Source: Paragordius varius
Taxonomy: Eukaryota > Nematomorpha
Assembly (NCBI GenBank): GCA_964247055.1
Contig: OZ176060.1
Location: 806,001 to 870,000, forward strand
DNA: 64,000 bases
Direction: 5' to 3'
In this document: positions 53,851-64,000 of the stretch, one piece after another
Position numbering within the stretch: position 1 is the stretch's first letter
Layout of the letters: the number at the start of each line of letters is the position of its first letter
Notes under the pieces: model-generated
The model's input: the letters and a program-made list of their open reading frames with translations, nothing else
Database searches by the model: none
What the model was told of the DNA's origin: nothing
Made by a program: the position numbers and the translations under genes

Positions 53851-55290
53851 GTTTTTTTTTGTTTTAGATTAAAAAGCTTTTAGTTTTATTTTTAAAATAT
53901 TATAATATTTTTTAATTTATATATATTTTAATTTAAGTATTTATTTTATAAAATACTTTTTTTTAAGTTTCTGTAATATAATATTTCTTATTTTAAATAT
54001 ATATATTTAATTTATAAATACTTTTTTTAAGTTTTTGTAAAAATATAATATTTTATAATTTTTGTTTTTTAATTAAAAAGTTTTTAGTTTTATTTTTAAA
54101 TTACTTTAAATATTTTTTAATTTAAGTATTTATTTAATAAAAATACTTTTTTATAGTTTTTTTAAACTTTTATTTTTAAAAAAATTATAATATTTTATAA
54201 TTAAATTTTTATATAAATTTTGTAAAAAGCTTTTTTTATTTTTAATTAAATTACTTAAAATTTTTTAATTAAGTATTTAATTCATTTAAAATATTCATAA
54301 GTTTTTGTAAAATTATAATAATAAATTTTATCTAAATTTTCTTCTTAGAATTTAAAATAATTATTTTTAATTTTAAACTCATAATAAATTAATTATATTT
54401 TTTAATTTAAATATTTATTTAATTAAAATACTTTTTTTAAGTTTTTGTAAAATTCTAATAATTTTAATTTTATTTAAATTTTACTCTTAGAATTTAAAAT
54501 AATATTTTTAATTTTAAACTCATAATAAGCTTATTTAATATTTTATAAATTCATTTTTATTTAGAAATAATAATTATTTTTTTATTTTTATAATATTATA
54601 ATATTTTTTAATTTAAGTATTTATTTAATTAAAATATTTTAAATTTACCTAAATTTTTCTTAGAATTTAATATAATTATTTTTTAATTTTATTTTTATAA
54701 TATTATATATTTTTAAATTTATTATATATAATAAAAAGCCTTTTTTTAAGTTTCTATAAAATTATAAAATTTTTTAATTTTATTTAAATTTTTTTTTAAA
54801 ATTTATATAGTTATTTTCAATTTCACTTAGTTTTTCGAAATTTTTAATATCAAATATTTTCTAATACTTTTAAGATATTTAAATTTAAATAATTATTAAA
54901 TTTTTATTTCTTTTAAAAAAAATGTAAAAAATTTTTAAATAAAATATTTTTTAATTAAACATTTTTTTTAATTAAATATTTTTTTAATTTTTAAATAATA
55001 AAATTTATTTGAATTTATTTTTAAAAATTTATATTTAAAACACTTTTAAGCTTTTTATAAAAACTTAATAAATAAATTATAAAATTTAATACTGTTTTAT
55101 ATCAATTTTTTAAAAATTAAATACTTTTTTAATTAAAATACATCTTTTTATTTAAAATATTTTTTAATTTATTTTATTAAATTATATTTATTAATATTTG
55201 TAAAATTAGTATTATATATATAAATTTATAAAATATATTAAATATTTTTTTAAAGTTTATTAATTTATAAAAAAATTTTTTAAATTAATT
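53851..55290 (+). repeat. eIF1 intron 1, donor-side AT-rich repeat zone
   Basis: Repeats of AAAAAGCTTTTAGTTTTATT (first at 53,871, again near 54,076) and TTTTTTAAGTTTTTGTAAAA (53,960; 54,020; 54,430 and on) start right after the donor and decay rightwards. Exon 1 itself is not copied recognisably, only intron bases next to its donor. Confidence 0.7.
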
Positions 55291-55423
55291 TATTAGATCC
55301 ATTAGGTGACATTAATATTGATAGACACATCAGCTGATAGCTATATTTTAATTTTTTAAAATAACAGCTGATTTGTTTACTATTAATTTTAAATTTTAGT
55401 ATTTTTTATAAATCATATTTTTT

Positions 55424-55473
<50 letters not shown>

Positions 55474-56001
55474 ATAAATTTATTTTTTTAAAAAATAATT
55501 TATTTTTTTTATTAAATTTAAATCCACAGCTGATATTTTTATAAAAATTTAAAGTTTTGTTAATTTTTATGTTTTTAATTAATTTTAATTTTTTAATATT
55601 TTATTTTTCACGAAATTTAAATATATTCATAAATATTAATTAATTATAAATATATATATATATATATTTATATATATATTTATATATTTATAAATTAGAA
55701 ATTAAATTATTTTTTTAAAAAATATTTTTTATTTTTTTTTAAAATATTTTAATTAGACCCATTTGGTGACATTAATTTTGATAAAGATACATCAGCTGAT
55801 AGCTATATTCGAATTTTTTTAAAATATTTAATTTTTGATAAAAATTTTTAATAATTTAATTAAATTTGATTTTTGAAATTTTTATAATAAATTTAATTAT
55901 ACAGCTGATATTTTTTTAAAATGAAAATTAATAAAAATTATATAAATTTAAATATTTTTTTTAAAAAATAATAATCAAATATATTCATAAATTAAAATAT
56001 T

Positions 56002-56036
<35 letters not shown>

Positions 56037-56268
56037 ATATATTTAAATAAAATTTAAAAAATTAATTTTTATTAATAAATTTATTCACAGCTGATTTTTT
56101 TTATAAAAATTAATATTAAAAATTATATATATATATATATTTAGTTTAATGAAAAAAAAATAAATTGTGAAAATTATATATTTTTAATTTTTTTTTTTAT
56201 AAAATAAAATTTAATAATGTTTAATTTTTATTTTTTTAAAATTATTTTTTATTTTAATTTTATTTTAG
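55291..56268 (+). repeat. eIF1 intron 1, acceptor-side zone: copies of exon 2 start
   Basis: Partial copies of the acceptor plus the first ~65 bases of exon 2 lie at about 55,290-55,348 (TTAGATCCATTAGGTGACAT...) and 55,753-55,812 (TTAGACCCATTTGGTGACAT...). Both run through ACATCAGCTGATAGCTATAT and then diverge. Isolated ACAGCTGATTTTT remnants occur near 55,363, 55,526, 55,902 and 56,088. The copy nearer the true exon is more similar. Confidence 0.92.
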
Positions 56269-56423
56269 ACCCATTTGGTGACATTAACATTGATAAAGAC
56301 ACATCAGCTGATAGCTATATTCATATTCGTATTCAACAAAGGAATGGTCGAAAAACTCTAACTACAGTTCAAGGCATAGCTCCCGAGTATGACCTTAAAG
56401 AAATTGTCAGAGCTTGTAAAAAA
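56269..56423 (+). CDS. eIF1: eIF1 exon 2 (SUI1 core)
   Basis: A 155-base exon, acceptor TATTTTAG, donor GTAAGT. It encodes DPFGDINIDKDTSADSYIHI followed by RIQQRNGRKTLTTVQGIAPE and YDLKEIVRACKK. The RIQQRNGRKTLTTVQG block is the most conserved part of eIF1; it includes the basic loop that faces the P site of the 40S subunit. eIF1 keeps the scanning complex open and rejects non-AUG codons. The non-conserved Thr-Ser-Ala-Asp stretch is encoded by ACATCAGCTGAT and so holds one copy of the regional motif (CAGCTG at 56,305). The exon ends in phase 0. Confidence 0.98.
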
Positions 56424-58310
56424 GTAAGTAAATACTTGAATTTATCGAGTTTTAACTTGAAAGAATGAAGTTTTTTTGATAATTTTTGAGTATAAATAAC
56501 GCTTAAACTCGAAAAATTGAAGTTTTTTGATAATTTTTAAGTAAATACTTGAAAAAATATGAGTAAAACTCGAAAAACACTAACTACAGTTCAAGGCATA
56601 GCTCCCGAGTATGACCTTAAAGAAATTGTCCGGGCTTGTAAAAAAGTAAGTAATTACTTGAAAAAATTAAGTTTTAAAGGTTTTAACTTGAAAAAATGGG
56701 TAAAAAAAAGAGTTTTTTTGAAAATTTGTGAGTATAAATAACGCTTAAACTTGAAAAAAAGCGAGTAAAACTCGAAAAATTAAAGGTTTTTTGATAATTT
56801 TTGAGTTTAATTTAAAGAAATTGTCAGTTGTAAAAAAGTAAGCAAATACTTGAAAAATTAAAGAAAATTTATAGTTTTTAAGTAAATACTTGAAAAAATT
56901 AAAGTTTTTGGTTGAAAAATGACCTTTTTTTGATAATTTTTAAGTAAATACTTGAAAAAATGAAAGTTTTTGGTTGAAAAATGACCTTTTTTTGTTAATT
57001 TTTGAGTACGACCTTCAAGAAATTGTCAGAGCTTGTAAAAAAGTAAGTAAATACTTGAAAAAATCAAGTTTTAACTTGAAAAAAATTGGTAAAAAAAGAG
57101 TTTTTGAGTAAATACTTGAAAAAATGAAAGAAAATTGAAGATTTTTGGTAAAAATAACTCTAAACTCGAAAAAATAATTCTTTAACTTAAAAAATTAGAG
57201 AAAACTTGAAAAATGGAGTATTTCTGAGATATTTTAAGTAAATACTTGAAAAAAAGCGAGTAAAACTCGAAAAAATGAAGTTTTTGATAATTTTCGAGTT
57301 TAAATTACCCCCGAGTATGATCTTAAAGAAATTGTTAGAGCTTGTAAAAAAGTAAGTTTAGACTTGAAAAAACCAAGTTTAGACTTGAAAAATGAATTTT
57401 TATCGTAAAAATTGAAGTTTTTAAGTAACTTGAAAAAATGAAGAAAATAGATAGTTTTTGAATAAAAATGAAAGTTTTTGAAAAAAATTTAAAAAATTTG
57501 ATAGTTTTTCAGTAAATACTTGATAAAAGCGAGAACTCGAAAAAATGAAGTTTTTTTGATAATTTTTGAGTAAATACTTGAAAAAATGAAAGTTTTCGGT
57601 TGAAAAACGACCTTTTTTGGTAAAAATTGAAGTTTTTTTGATATTTTTTGCGTATGACCTTAAAGAAATTGTCCGGGTTTGTAAAAAAGTAAGTAAATAC
57701 TTGAAAAAAACAAGTTTAGACTTGAAAAAAAGGTAAAAATGAGAGTTTTTTGAGTAAATACTTGAAAAAATGAAAGTTTTTGGTTGAAAAATGACTTTTT
57801 TTGATAATTTTTGAGATTAAACTCGAAAAAATAAGTCTAAACTCGAAAAAATTTGAGTTTTTAGGTAAAGAATGAGTTTTTAAGCAAAAACTTGAAAAAA
57901 ATGAATAACATGAAAAATTCATCTTGTAAAAATGTAAGTAAATACTTGAAAAATTTAAGTTTATACTCGAAAAATTAAAGAAAATTGATAGTTTTGAGGT
58001 AAAACCTTGAAAAAATGAAAGTTTTTGGTTGAAAAATTTTATTATTAGAAGTTTTTTTGATAATTTTTGAGATTAACTTAAAGAAATTCATAGCTTGTAA
58101 AAAAGTAAGTAAATACTTGAAAAAATGAAAGTTTTTGGTTGAAAAATTAAGAAAATTGATAATTTTGAGGTAAATACTTGAAAAAAAATGCGAGTATAAC
58201 TCGAAAAATTGAAGTAAAACTCTAAAAATTGAATTTGATAATTTTTGAGTTTATTAAAGAAATTGTCAGAGCTTATAAAAAAGTAAGTAAATACTTGAAA
58301 AAATCACACT
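56424..58310 (+). repeat. eIF1 intron 2, donor-side zone: serial copies of exon 2 end plus donor
   Basis: At least eight copies of the exon 2 tail with its GTAAGT donor: ~56,569, 56,816, 57,006, 57,304, 57,650, 57,920, 58,075 and 58,250. The first holds 77 exon bases; others hold about 20-45. Most retain TTGTAAAAAAGTAAGTAAAT. They alternate with GTAAATACTTGAAAAAATGA and AGTTTTTGGTTGAAAAATGA blocks derived from the intron start. Confidence 0.96.
56569..56645 (+). pseudogene. Partial duplicate of eIF1 exon 2 (3' half) with intact donor
   Basis: Repeats the last 77 bases of exon 2 (from TCGAAAAAC... to TGTAAAAAA) with only a few substitutions, followed by GTAAGT. It remains open. No good acceptor precedes it, so it is a splice-junction duplicate and probably not a used exon; use as a second donor would insert a partial repeat of the SUI1 core. 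Confidence 0.85.
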
Positions 58311-59902
58311 CCTTAGTTTTTGAATAAAATTTTAAATAAAATATGTTTTTAGATTTTTTATTCAAATCATCTCCAATATAATTTTATATAGAAAACTGAA
58401 GAATCTAAGAATTTAATAAACCTAGTATCTGCGAATTTTTAAAATATTTAAAATCAGGTGATTTCGAACAAATTAATGTATAATATATAGAGTAACTTAA
58501 GATCTTTTAAAATTTTTTGATATTTTATTTCTTTTATACATTCATTGATCACCTGATTTTTTCTAGGAATTTGCCTGTAATGGAACTGTGATTGAACACC
58601 CCTTAGTTTTTAAATAAAATATATTTTTAAAAGACCTATTTGTAGTAGCCACATGATTTCTTACATTCATTCATTGATCACCTGATTTTTTACATGAATT
58701 ATATAGGAATTTGATTGTAATGGTACTGTGATTGAACACACCCCTTAGTTTTGAATAAAATTTTAACTAAAATATATTTTTAAAGACATTTTACTTTTTA
58801 GTATACATTCATTCATTAATCAGCTGATTTTTTAGGAATTTTAATGGAACTGTGATTGAACACCCCTTAGTTTTTGAATAAATTTTTATTTAAAATATGT
58901 TTTGACATATTTGTGGTAATCTTTTTATCATTCATTCATTGATCACCTGATTTTAGTTCAATTATCTAGGCTTTTACCTGTAATGGAACTGTGATTGAAC
59001 CCAGCCCTTAGTTTTTGTATAAAATTTAATATATGTTTTTTGATCAAATCACCTCCACACTAATTTTATATAGAATTTGAGAAATCAAGGAATTAAACTA
59101 AACCTAGTATCTGCGAATTTTAAAAATATTTAAAATCAGGTGATTTCGAACATAATAATGTATAGTATAAAGAGTAACTTAAGAAGATCTCTATAGTTTA
59201 TTACTCTTCTGTTTCATTCATTCATTGATCACCTGATTTTTTATTGAATTATATGTAGGAATTTGCCTGTAATGGAACTGTGATTGAACACCCTTAGTTT
59301 ATAAAAATTATTGTCGCATTTATATTGGTCTAAGAGAGTTAATAATTATATTATATTCTTAATCATATTATTTTATATACATTCATACATTGATCACCTG
59401 ATTTTTTGAATTTGCCTGTAATGGAACTGTGATTGAACACCCTTAAGTTTTTGAATAAAATTTTAACTAAAATATGTTATTAAAGACATATTTGTAGTTT
59501 TTTACTTTTTAGTTTTATACATTCATTCATTTATCAACTGATTTTTTGAAAACCTACTTGAGTTACTCTTTATATTATAAATGAATTTGTTTGAGATCAC
59601 CTGATTTAAAATTTATTAAGAATTCGCGGATACAAAGTGTAATTATTTTCTGAGATATCTCCAATTTTGATATGTAAAATTTATATAAAGTTAGTTTTTT
59701 ACTTTTTAGTTTTATACATTCATTCATTGATCACCTGATTTTTTCTAGGAATTTGCCTGTAATGGAACTGCGATTGAACACCCCTTAGCTTATATAAATA
59801 ATAGAATGTCGCATTTATATTGGTCTATGAGAGAGAAAAATATAATTATATTCATAATCACATGATTACATTCATTCATTGATCACCTGATTTATTATTT
59901 AG
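58311..59902 (+). repeat. eIF1 intron 2, acceptor-side zone: serial copies of acceptor plus exon 3 start
   Basis: Seven copies of the acceptor and first ~36 bases of exon 3 (TAGGAATTTGCCTGTAATGG then AACTGTGATTGAACACC) start near 58,565, 58,705, 58,834, 58,967, 59,257, 59,408 and 59,747. After GAACACCCC they switch to TTAGTTTTTGAATAAAA, so each becomes a stop-containing decoy. Most are preceded by CATTCATTGATCACCTGATT, as is the true acceptor. A 100-bp block at 58,370-58,500 recurs at 59,040-59,190 and, inverted, at about 59,565-59,690. Confidence 0.97.
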
Positions 59903-60049
59903 GAATTTGCCTGTAATGGAACTGTGATTGAACACCCCGAATTCGGTGAAGTCCTTCAACTCCAAGGCGATCAACGTAAGAATGTCAGCAGTTTCCTGGT
60001 TAAATCGGGAATAGCTAAACAGGAAGCACTTAAAATACACGGGTTTTAG
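59903..60049 (+). CDS. eIF1: eIF1 exon 3 (C-terminal SUI1)
   Basis: A 147-base terminal exon after acceptor TTATTTAG, beginning in phase 0. It encodes EFACNGTVIEHPEFGEVLQL followed by QGDQRKNVSSFLVKSGIAKQ and EALKIHGF, then TAG at 60,047-60,049. It matches the conserved CNGT, IEHPE(F/Y)GEV and LQGDQR blocks and the HGF C-terminus of eIF1. The three exons total 333 bases, i.e. 110 residues, the usual length for invertebrate eIF1. All catalytic-core features expected of the family are present, so the gene looks functional. Confidence 0.98.
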   Translation, partial: EFACNGTVIEHPEFGEVLQLQGDQRKNVSSFLVKSGIAKQEALKIHGF

Positions 60050-60660
60050 CACACATTCATTAATCACCTGATTACCAACAGCTGTTTTTTACACCTCTTT
60101 AACAAACTTTTTAAAAACTTGCTTTTTTATTAAATCGGAAATAGATATGCCAGAAGCACTTAAAATACATGGATTTTAGTTGATGTTTATTCGTATACTA
60201 AAATCACCTGATGACCAACAGCTGTTATTACACCTATTTTTTCAACAAACTTTTGTAAAACTTACTTTTTGGGATTAATCGGGAATTGCTAAAAAGCACT
60301 TAAAATACACGGATTTTAGCATACATTCATTAATCACCTGATTACCAACAGCTGTTTTATACAATTTTTTTAACTAAAACTTTTGTAAAACTTCATTTTC
60401 CTGGTTAAATCGGGAATAGCTAAACAGGAAGTACTTAAAATACATGGATTTTAGTTAATGTTCACATTCATTTACACATTCAAAATCACCTGATTTAAAA
60501 CAGCTGTTATTACCTCTTTTTTCAACAATCTTTTGTAAAACTTACTTTTTGGGGTTAATCGGGAAATGCTAAGTTAGAAGTACTTAAAATACATGTTTAG
60601 CACACATTAATTTATAAACTCAAGATCACCTGATTTTACTTTATTGCAATTATTTCAAAT
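60050..60660 (+). repeat. Copies of the eIF1 stop-codon region downstream of the gene
   Basis: Four degenerate copies of the last ~50 coding bases and stop (AAATCGGGAATAGCTAAACA...CACTTAAAATACATGGATTT-TAG) lie at about 60,131-60,180, 60,272-60,320, 60,402-60,454 and 60,551-60,602. They alternate with ATTAATCACCTGATTACCAA + CAGCTGTT. The first stretch is presumably 3' UTR. Confidence 0.95.
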
Positions 60661-60739
60661 CCCGAATAACATTTCAAGCTCTAAAATACATACATGGCGT
60701 TTTAAAATCCACATATTTACATACTTAAGATCACCTGAT
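60661..60739 (+). repeat. End of the downstream zone, CATCACCTGAT-type motif
   Basis: One further decayed unit (AAATACATACATGGCGTTTT) and AAGATCACCTGATTATTAA before the inverted-duplication partner begins. Confidence 0.5.
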
Positions 60740-61603
60740 TATTAATAGCAGCAGCTGTTTTAACTCAATTAATCAAATAGTCAAAACTTATTATCTTACC
60801 TACATTAATTCAAATTTTAACACAATTCTCCGTTAAACTCAAATTGCAATTTACGCATTCATTCATTCACTCAAGATCACCTGATTTTTTCATTACTTTT
60901 AGTTTTTTATCCTCTTTGGATAAAATATTTATTTTCGTTAACCACTAATCTATTAAAAGTTTTTGCACACTACATTCAAACTCACAATCATAAAATCACC
61001 TGGTTTTATAAAACTTAGTTTTTAAACATAAATTATGATAGCGCACATTCATTTATTAAACACCTGTTTTTGATTATCTTATAACCATGTTAGCGCTCAT
61101 TAATTCATTCGAATGATAAAACATATGATTAATGATAACTTTTATTTATTCATTAAACACCTGTTTTACTACTTTATATTATAACCATGTTTGCGCTAAT
61201 TTATCCAATCGAATGATAAAACATATGTTAATGATAACTTATTCATTCATAAAACACCTGTTTTAGCGATTACTTTAACCATGTTAGCACTCATTCATTC
61301 AGTCAGCTGATGATAAAACATATGATTAAGGATAATTTTTATATATGATTTACTAATAATCTAGCACGCATTAATTCACGATAATAATTTATAAATTTTT
61401 AGGTTAATTTCCAAAAAAAATTTTTTTTCTTTATTTTTATATTTATTTTTTTTATTTTTTATTCTATATTTTACTTTAATGATGAATTTTTTGGTTAATT
61501 ACTTAAATTTTGTATTTATCGCACATTCATTGATCAGCCGTTTAAAAACTATATATTTTTCAATACAAAAAATTAACTTTTAAAACACATCTTTTACGAA
61601 ACA

Positions 61604-61723
61604 ACAGTAGCGTATGGTAAAAAACAAAAAATGGTGTAAATAAAACAATATATTTCCAATGATTTACCACATAATTTGCTTATTTAATTGAAATCAAAGT
61701 TTTTTTATACTTATACGCCACTG
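61604..61723 (-). mobile_element. 120-bp Tc1/mariner-like MITE, second copy
   Basis: Same element as 46,439-46,556, reverse-complemented: ends CAGTAGCGTATGGTAAAAAA and TATACGCCACTG, with TA following the right end. Confidence 0.7.
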
Positions 61724-61807
61724 TAAATTTTGAAATTAACAACTATCTTTTTGCCATTAAAGTACACACATATATATATTTTTTAATGCTATATTGTAAT
61801 TATATTG

Positions 61808-62035
61808 ATTTTTTTCTTTTATAAATACTATTTTGTATCTTAATTGACGCACTCGCATTATTATTTCTTATATGTAACTGGAATTTTATTTTTTATAAAT
61901 TATATATAAATATTTATTTCTAATAGTTTTTTCTGTTATAAATACTATTTTGTATATTAATTGACTCACTCGCATTATTATTTCTTATATGTAACTGAAA
62001 TTTTTTATTTTTATATAATATATAAATATTATAAG
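61808..62035 (+). repeat. ~120-bp tandem duplication
   Basis: TATAAATACTATTTTGTATC ... CTCGCATTATTATTTCTTAT + ATGTAACTG occurs at 61,820-61,880 and again at 61,938-62,000. The partner region near 46,280 has one copy only, so the duplication came after the inverted copy was made or was lost there. Confidence 0.85.
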
Positions 62036-62370
62036 TTTTAATATTTAATTTTAATGAGTTTATATATATCATGAACATATGATTATGTGTACGTATGTAT
62101 GCCATTAATAAATAACATTTATTAATTTATTTGCTTTAATAATTTTTATTAAAAAAAATAAAATTATTAATTTGAAATTTTTAAATAATTATTTTTATTA
62201 TCCAGAAAAAATTTAATTTTATAATTATATAATTTTGTTTTAAAACTATTTTTTAACATTAAAAGTTTTTTCATATAATATTAAATAAATTTATTGTAAA
62301 AAATAATTTAATTAAATATAATAATGAAAGTTTTAATTTTAAAATTTCAAATAAATAGTTTTATATTGAT

Positions 62371-64000
62371 TTTTTTTAAATTATAAAATTTTTATTTAAA
62401 TTTTAAAAACACGAAGTCTTAATTATAATAAATAAATAAATTATTTTAAGTAAAATAGAAAATTACTAAATAATCTAATATTTTCAAAAATATTTAATAC
62501 ATTTTTTAAATTTAAAAGAAGAATTATCTAAAACAAAGAGGTCTCAAAAACTAAAATCAATTCTTGTTGAATAAATTATAAATGAATATTTCTTTTAAAA
62601 ATAAAATATTTAAATTTAAAAGAATAATTATCTAAAACTAAGAGATCTCGAAAATTTAAATCAATTCTTGTTGAAAAAATAATTTTTTTAAAAAAATTCA
62701 AAAATGCAAAACGTTTTGATTGATTGGGAAAAGGTTTTTATTAATTGGAAAATTACCAAATAATAGCTAATATGAAATTTCATAAATATTTATTCCATCT
62801 TTAAGAATTATTTATAAAACTCGAAAATAAAAATCTATTTCTTGTTAAATAAATAAATATTTTTTAAAAAATTCAAAAAAATCTATATATTATTAAATAA
62901 AAGCATTTTTATGACTAGACAATTACCAAATAATAGTTATTTTACAAAATATGAAAAATAAATTCCATCTTTAAGAAGAATTATTTTTTAAACTCAAAAA
63001 TAAAAAAGTTTTTTTTAAATTCAAAATTACCAAATAATAATTAATATGAAATTTCATAATTTTTCAAAATAAATTCCATTTTTAAGAAGAATTATTTATA
63101 AAACTCGAAAATTAAAAAGTTTTTTTGACTGAAAATTACCAAATAATAGTTAATATGAAATTTCATAATTTTCAAAATAAATTCCATTTTTAAGAAGAAT
63201 TATTTATAAAACTCGAAAATTAAAAAGGTTTTTTTGATTAATGAAAATTACCAAATAATAGTTAATATGAAATCTCACAAATTTTCAAAAATATTAATTC
63301 CATCTTTTAAATTTAAAAGAAGAATTATTTATAAAACTGAAAATAAAAAAGTTTTTTTGATTGGAAAATTACCAAATAATAGTTAATATGAAATTTTATA
63401 AACTTTTAAAAATATTTATTCCATCTTTTAAATTTAAAAGAAGAATTATTTAAAACAAAGAAATTTCAAAAACTAAAATCAATTCTTGTTAAATTAATAA
63501 TTTTTTCAAAAATAAATTTTTCTTTTAATAAATCTCAGAAGAATTATTTAAAATAAAGAGGTCTCGAAAACTAAAATCATTTTTTGTTAAATGAATATAT
63601 TTTTCTTTTAAAAATGCTCTTTTAAATGCAAAACGTTTTGATTGATTGGGAAAAAGTTTTTTTTTTGATTGGAAAATAATTAAATAATAGATATTTTTAA
63701 AATTTTTAAAATAAATTCCATTTTTAAGAATTATTTATAAAACTCGAAAATAAAAAGGTTTTTTTTAACTGGAAAATTACCAAATAATAGATATTTTACA
63801 AAATTTTAAAAATATTCCATCTTTAAGAAGAATTATTTAAAACAAAGAATTTCTAAAAATTAAAATCAATTCTTGTTAAATTCTTGTTAAATCAATAAAT
63901 TTTTTTAAAAAATCCAAAAATATTCTTTATAATGGTTAATAAAAGGTTTTTTTTAATAATAAAAAAAGTTTTTTTGACTGAAAAATTACCAAATAATAAC
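62371..64000 (+). repeat. ~110-120-bp AT-rich tandem repeat, runs off the window
   Basis: Units contain GGAAAATTACCAAATAATAG, TTAATATGAAATTTCATAAA, ATTCCATCTTTTAAATTTAA and GAAGAATTATTTATAAAACT. ACCAAATAATA occurs at about 62,754, 62,927, 63,030, 63,139, 63,251, 63,371, 63,780 and 63,989. 62,700 and 63,630 also share GCAAAACGTTTTGATTGATT. No coding signal. Confidence 0.88.

Larger units (their letters stand above)
60740..62370 (+). repeat. Inverted-duplication partner of 45,901-47,340
   Basis: Holds ATCACCTG/CACCTGTTTT units with CATATG-containing linkers (60,850-61,330), the TAATCTAGCACGCATTAATT block, the small MITE, and the GTACGTATGTATGCCATTAA edge near 62,088. All reappear reverse-complemented at 45.9-47.3 kb. 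Open frames here are chance. Confidence 0.93.

Noticed and set aside
56269-56645. Tandem duplication of eIF1 exon 2 as a functional alternative exon
   Set aside because: The second copy lacks an acceptor and the 5' half of the exon; it fits the series of ever shorter donor copies better.
57716-57922. 68-codon minus-strand ORF in eIF1 intron 2
   Set aside because: Antisense of donor-copy repeats; low complexity.
59876-60067. 63-codon minus-strand ORF over eIF1 exon 3
   Set aside because: Antisense of a confidently assigned coding exon.

Overview
This is a window of nuclear DNA from a eukaryote, almost certainly an animal. It carries two spliced housekeeping genes, ERp44 (ER thiol chaperone, minus strand) and eIF1/SUI1 (translation start-site factor, plus strand), and possibly the end of a third gene at the left edge. 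Coding exons have ordinary base composition, but everything around them is extremely AT-rich and built from tandem and dispersed repeats. I see no transposase, reverse transcriptase, tRNA, rRNA or CRISPR array. ERp44 points to Metazoa. The phylum cannot be fixed from this window, though the eIF1 protein looks invertebrate-like.

Layout. 1-1340: candidate exons of an unidentified plus-strand gene in a CAGCTG-rich setting. 2.1-8.0 kb: a GCAGACGAT array, a dispersed-repeat zone with a ~180-bp satellite, then the same array in the opposite orientation. 8.4-11.5 kb: tandem repeats downstream of ERp44. 11,546-22,536: ERp44 in at least three and probably four exons, with one short and two multi-kb introns; intron 1 holds a 2.7-kb GCAGACGAT array. 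22.6-53.8 kb: the intergenic region between the divergent genes, with a MITE-like element, a 17-kb AAT microsatellite/minisatellite with higher-order structure, ATCACCTGAT and ATCGTCTGC arrays, an inverted chimeric duplication of material from both gene neighbourhoods, and tandem repeats. 53,820-60,049: eIF1 in three exons encoding 110 residues. 60-62.4 kb: copies of the eIF1 stop-codon region, then the inverted-duplication partner. 62.5-64 kb: another tandem repeat that runs off the window.

The unusual system is in the introns. Large introns consist of degenerate serial copies of their own splice junctions. The donor-side part repeats the end of the upstream exon plus the donor; the acceptor-side part repeats the acceptor plus the first tens of bases of the downstream exon. 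It is clear in eIF1 intron 2 and ERp44 intron 2, partly visible in both first introns, and the eIF1 stop-codon region is repeated downstream of the gene. Overlying this is an 8-bp motif family, CAGNNGAT, whose central dinucleotide (CT, GT or AC) is uniform within each region. CAGCTG is also strongly enriched inside ERp44 coding exons, and two ERp44 splice junctions lie inside a motif copy. Together this suggests an ongoing stutter-like duplication process that expands introns and intergenic DNA and has left coding sequence marked by the same motif.
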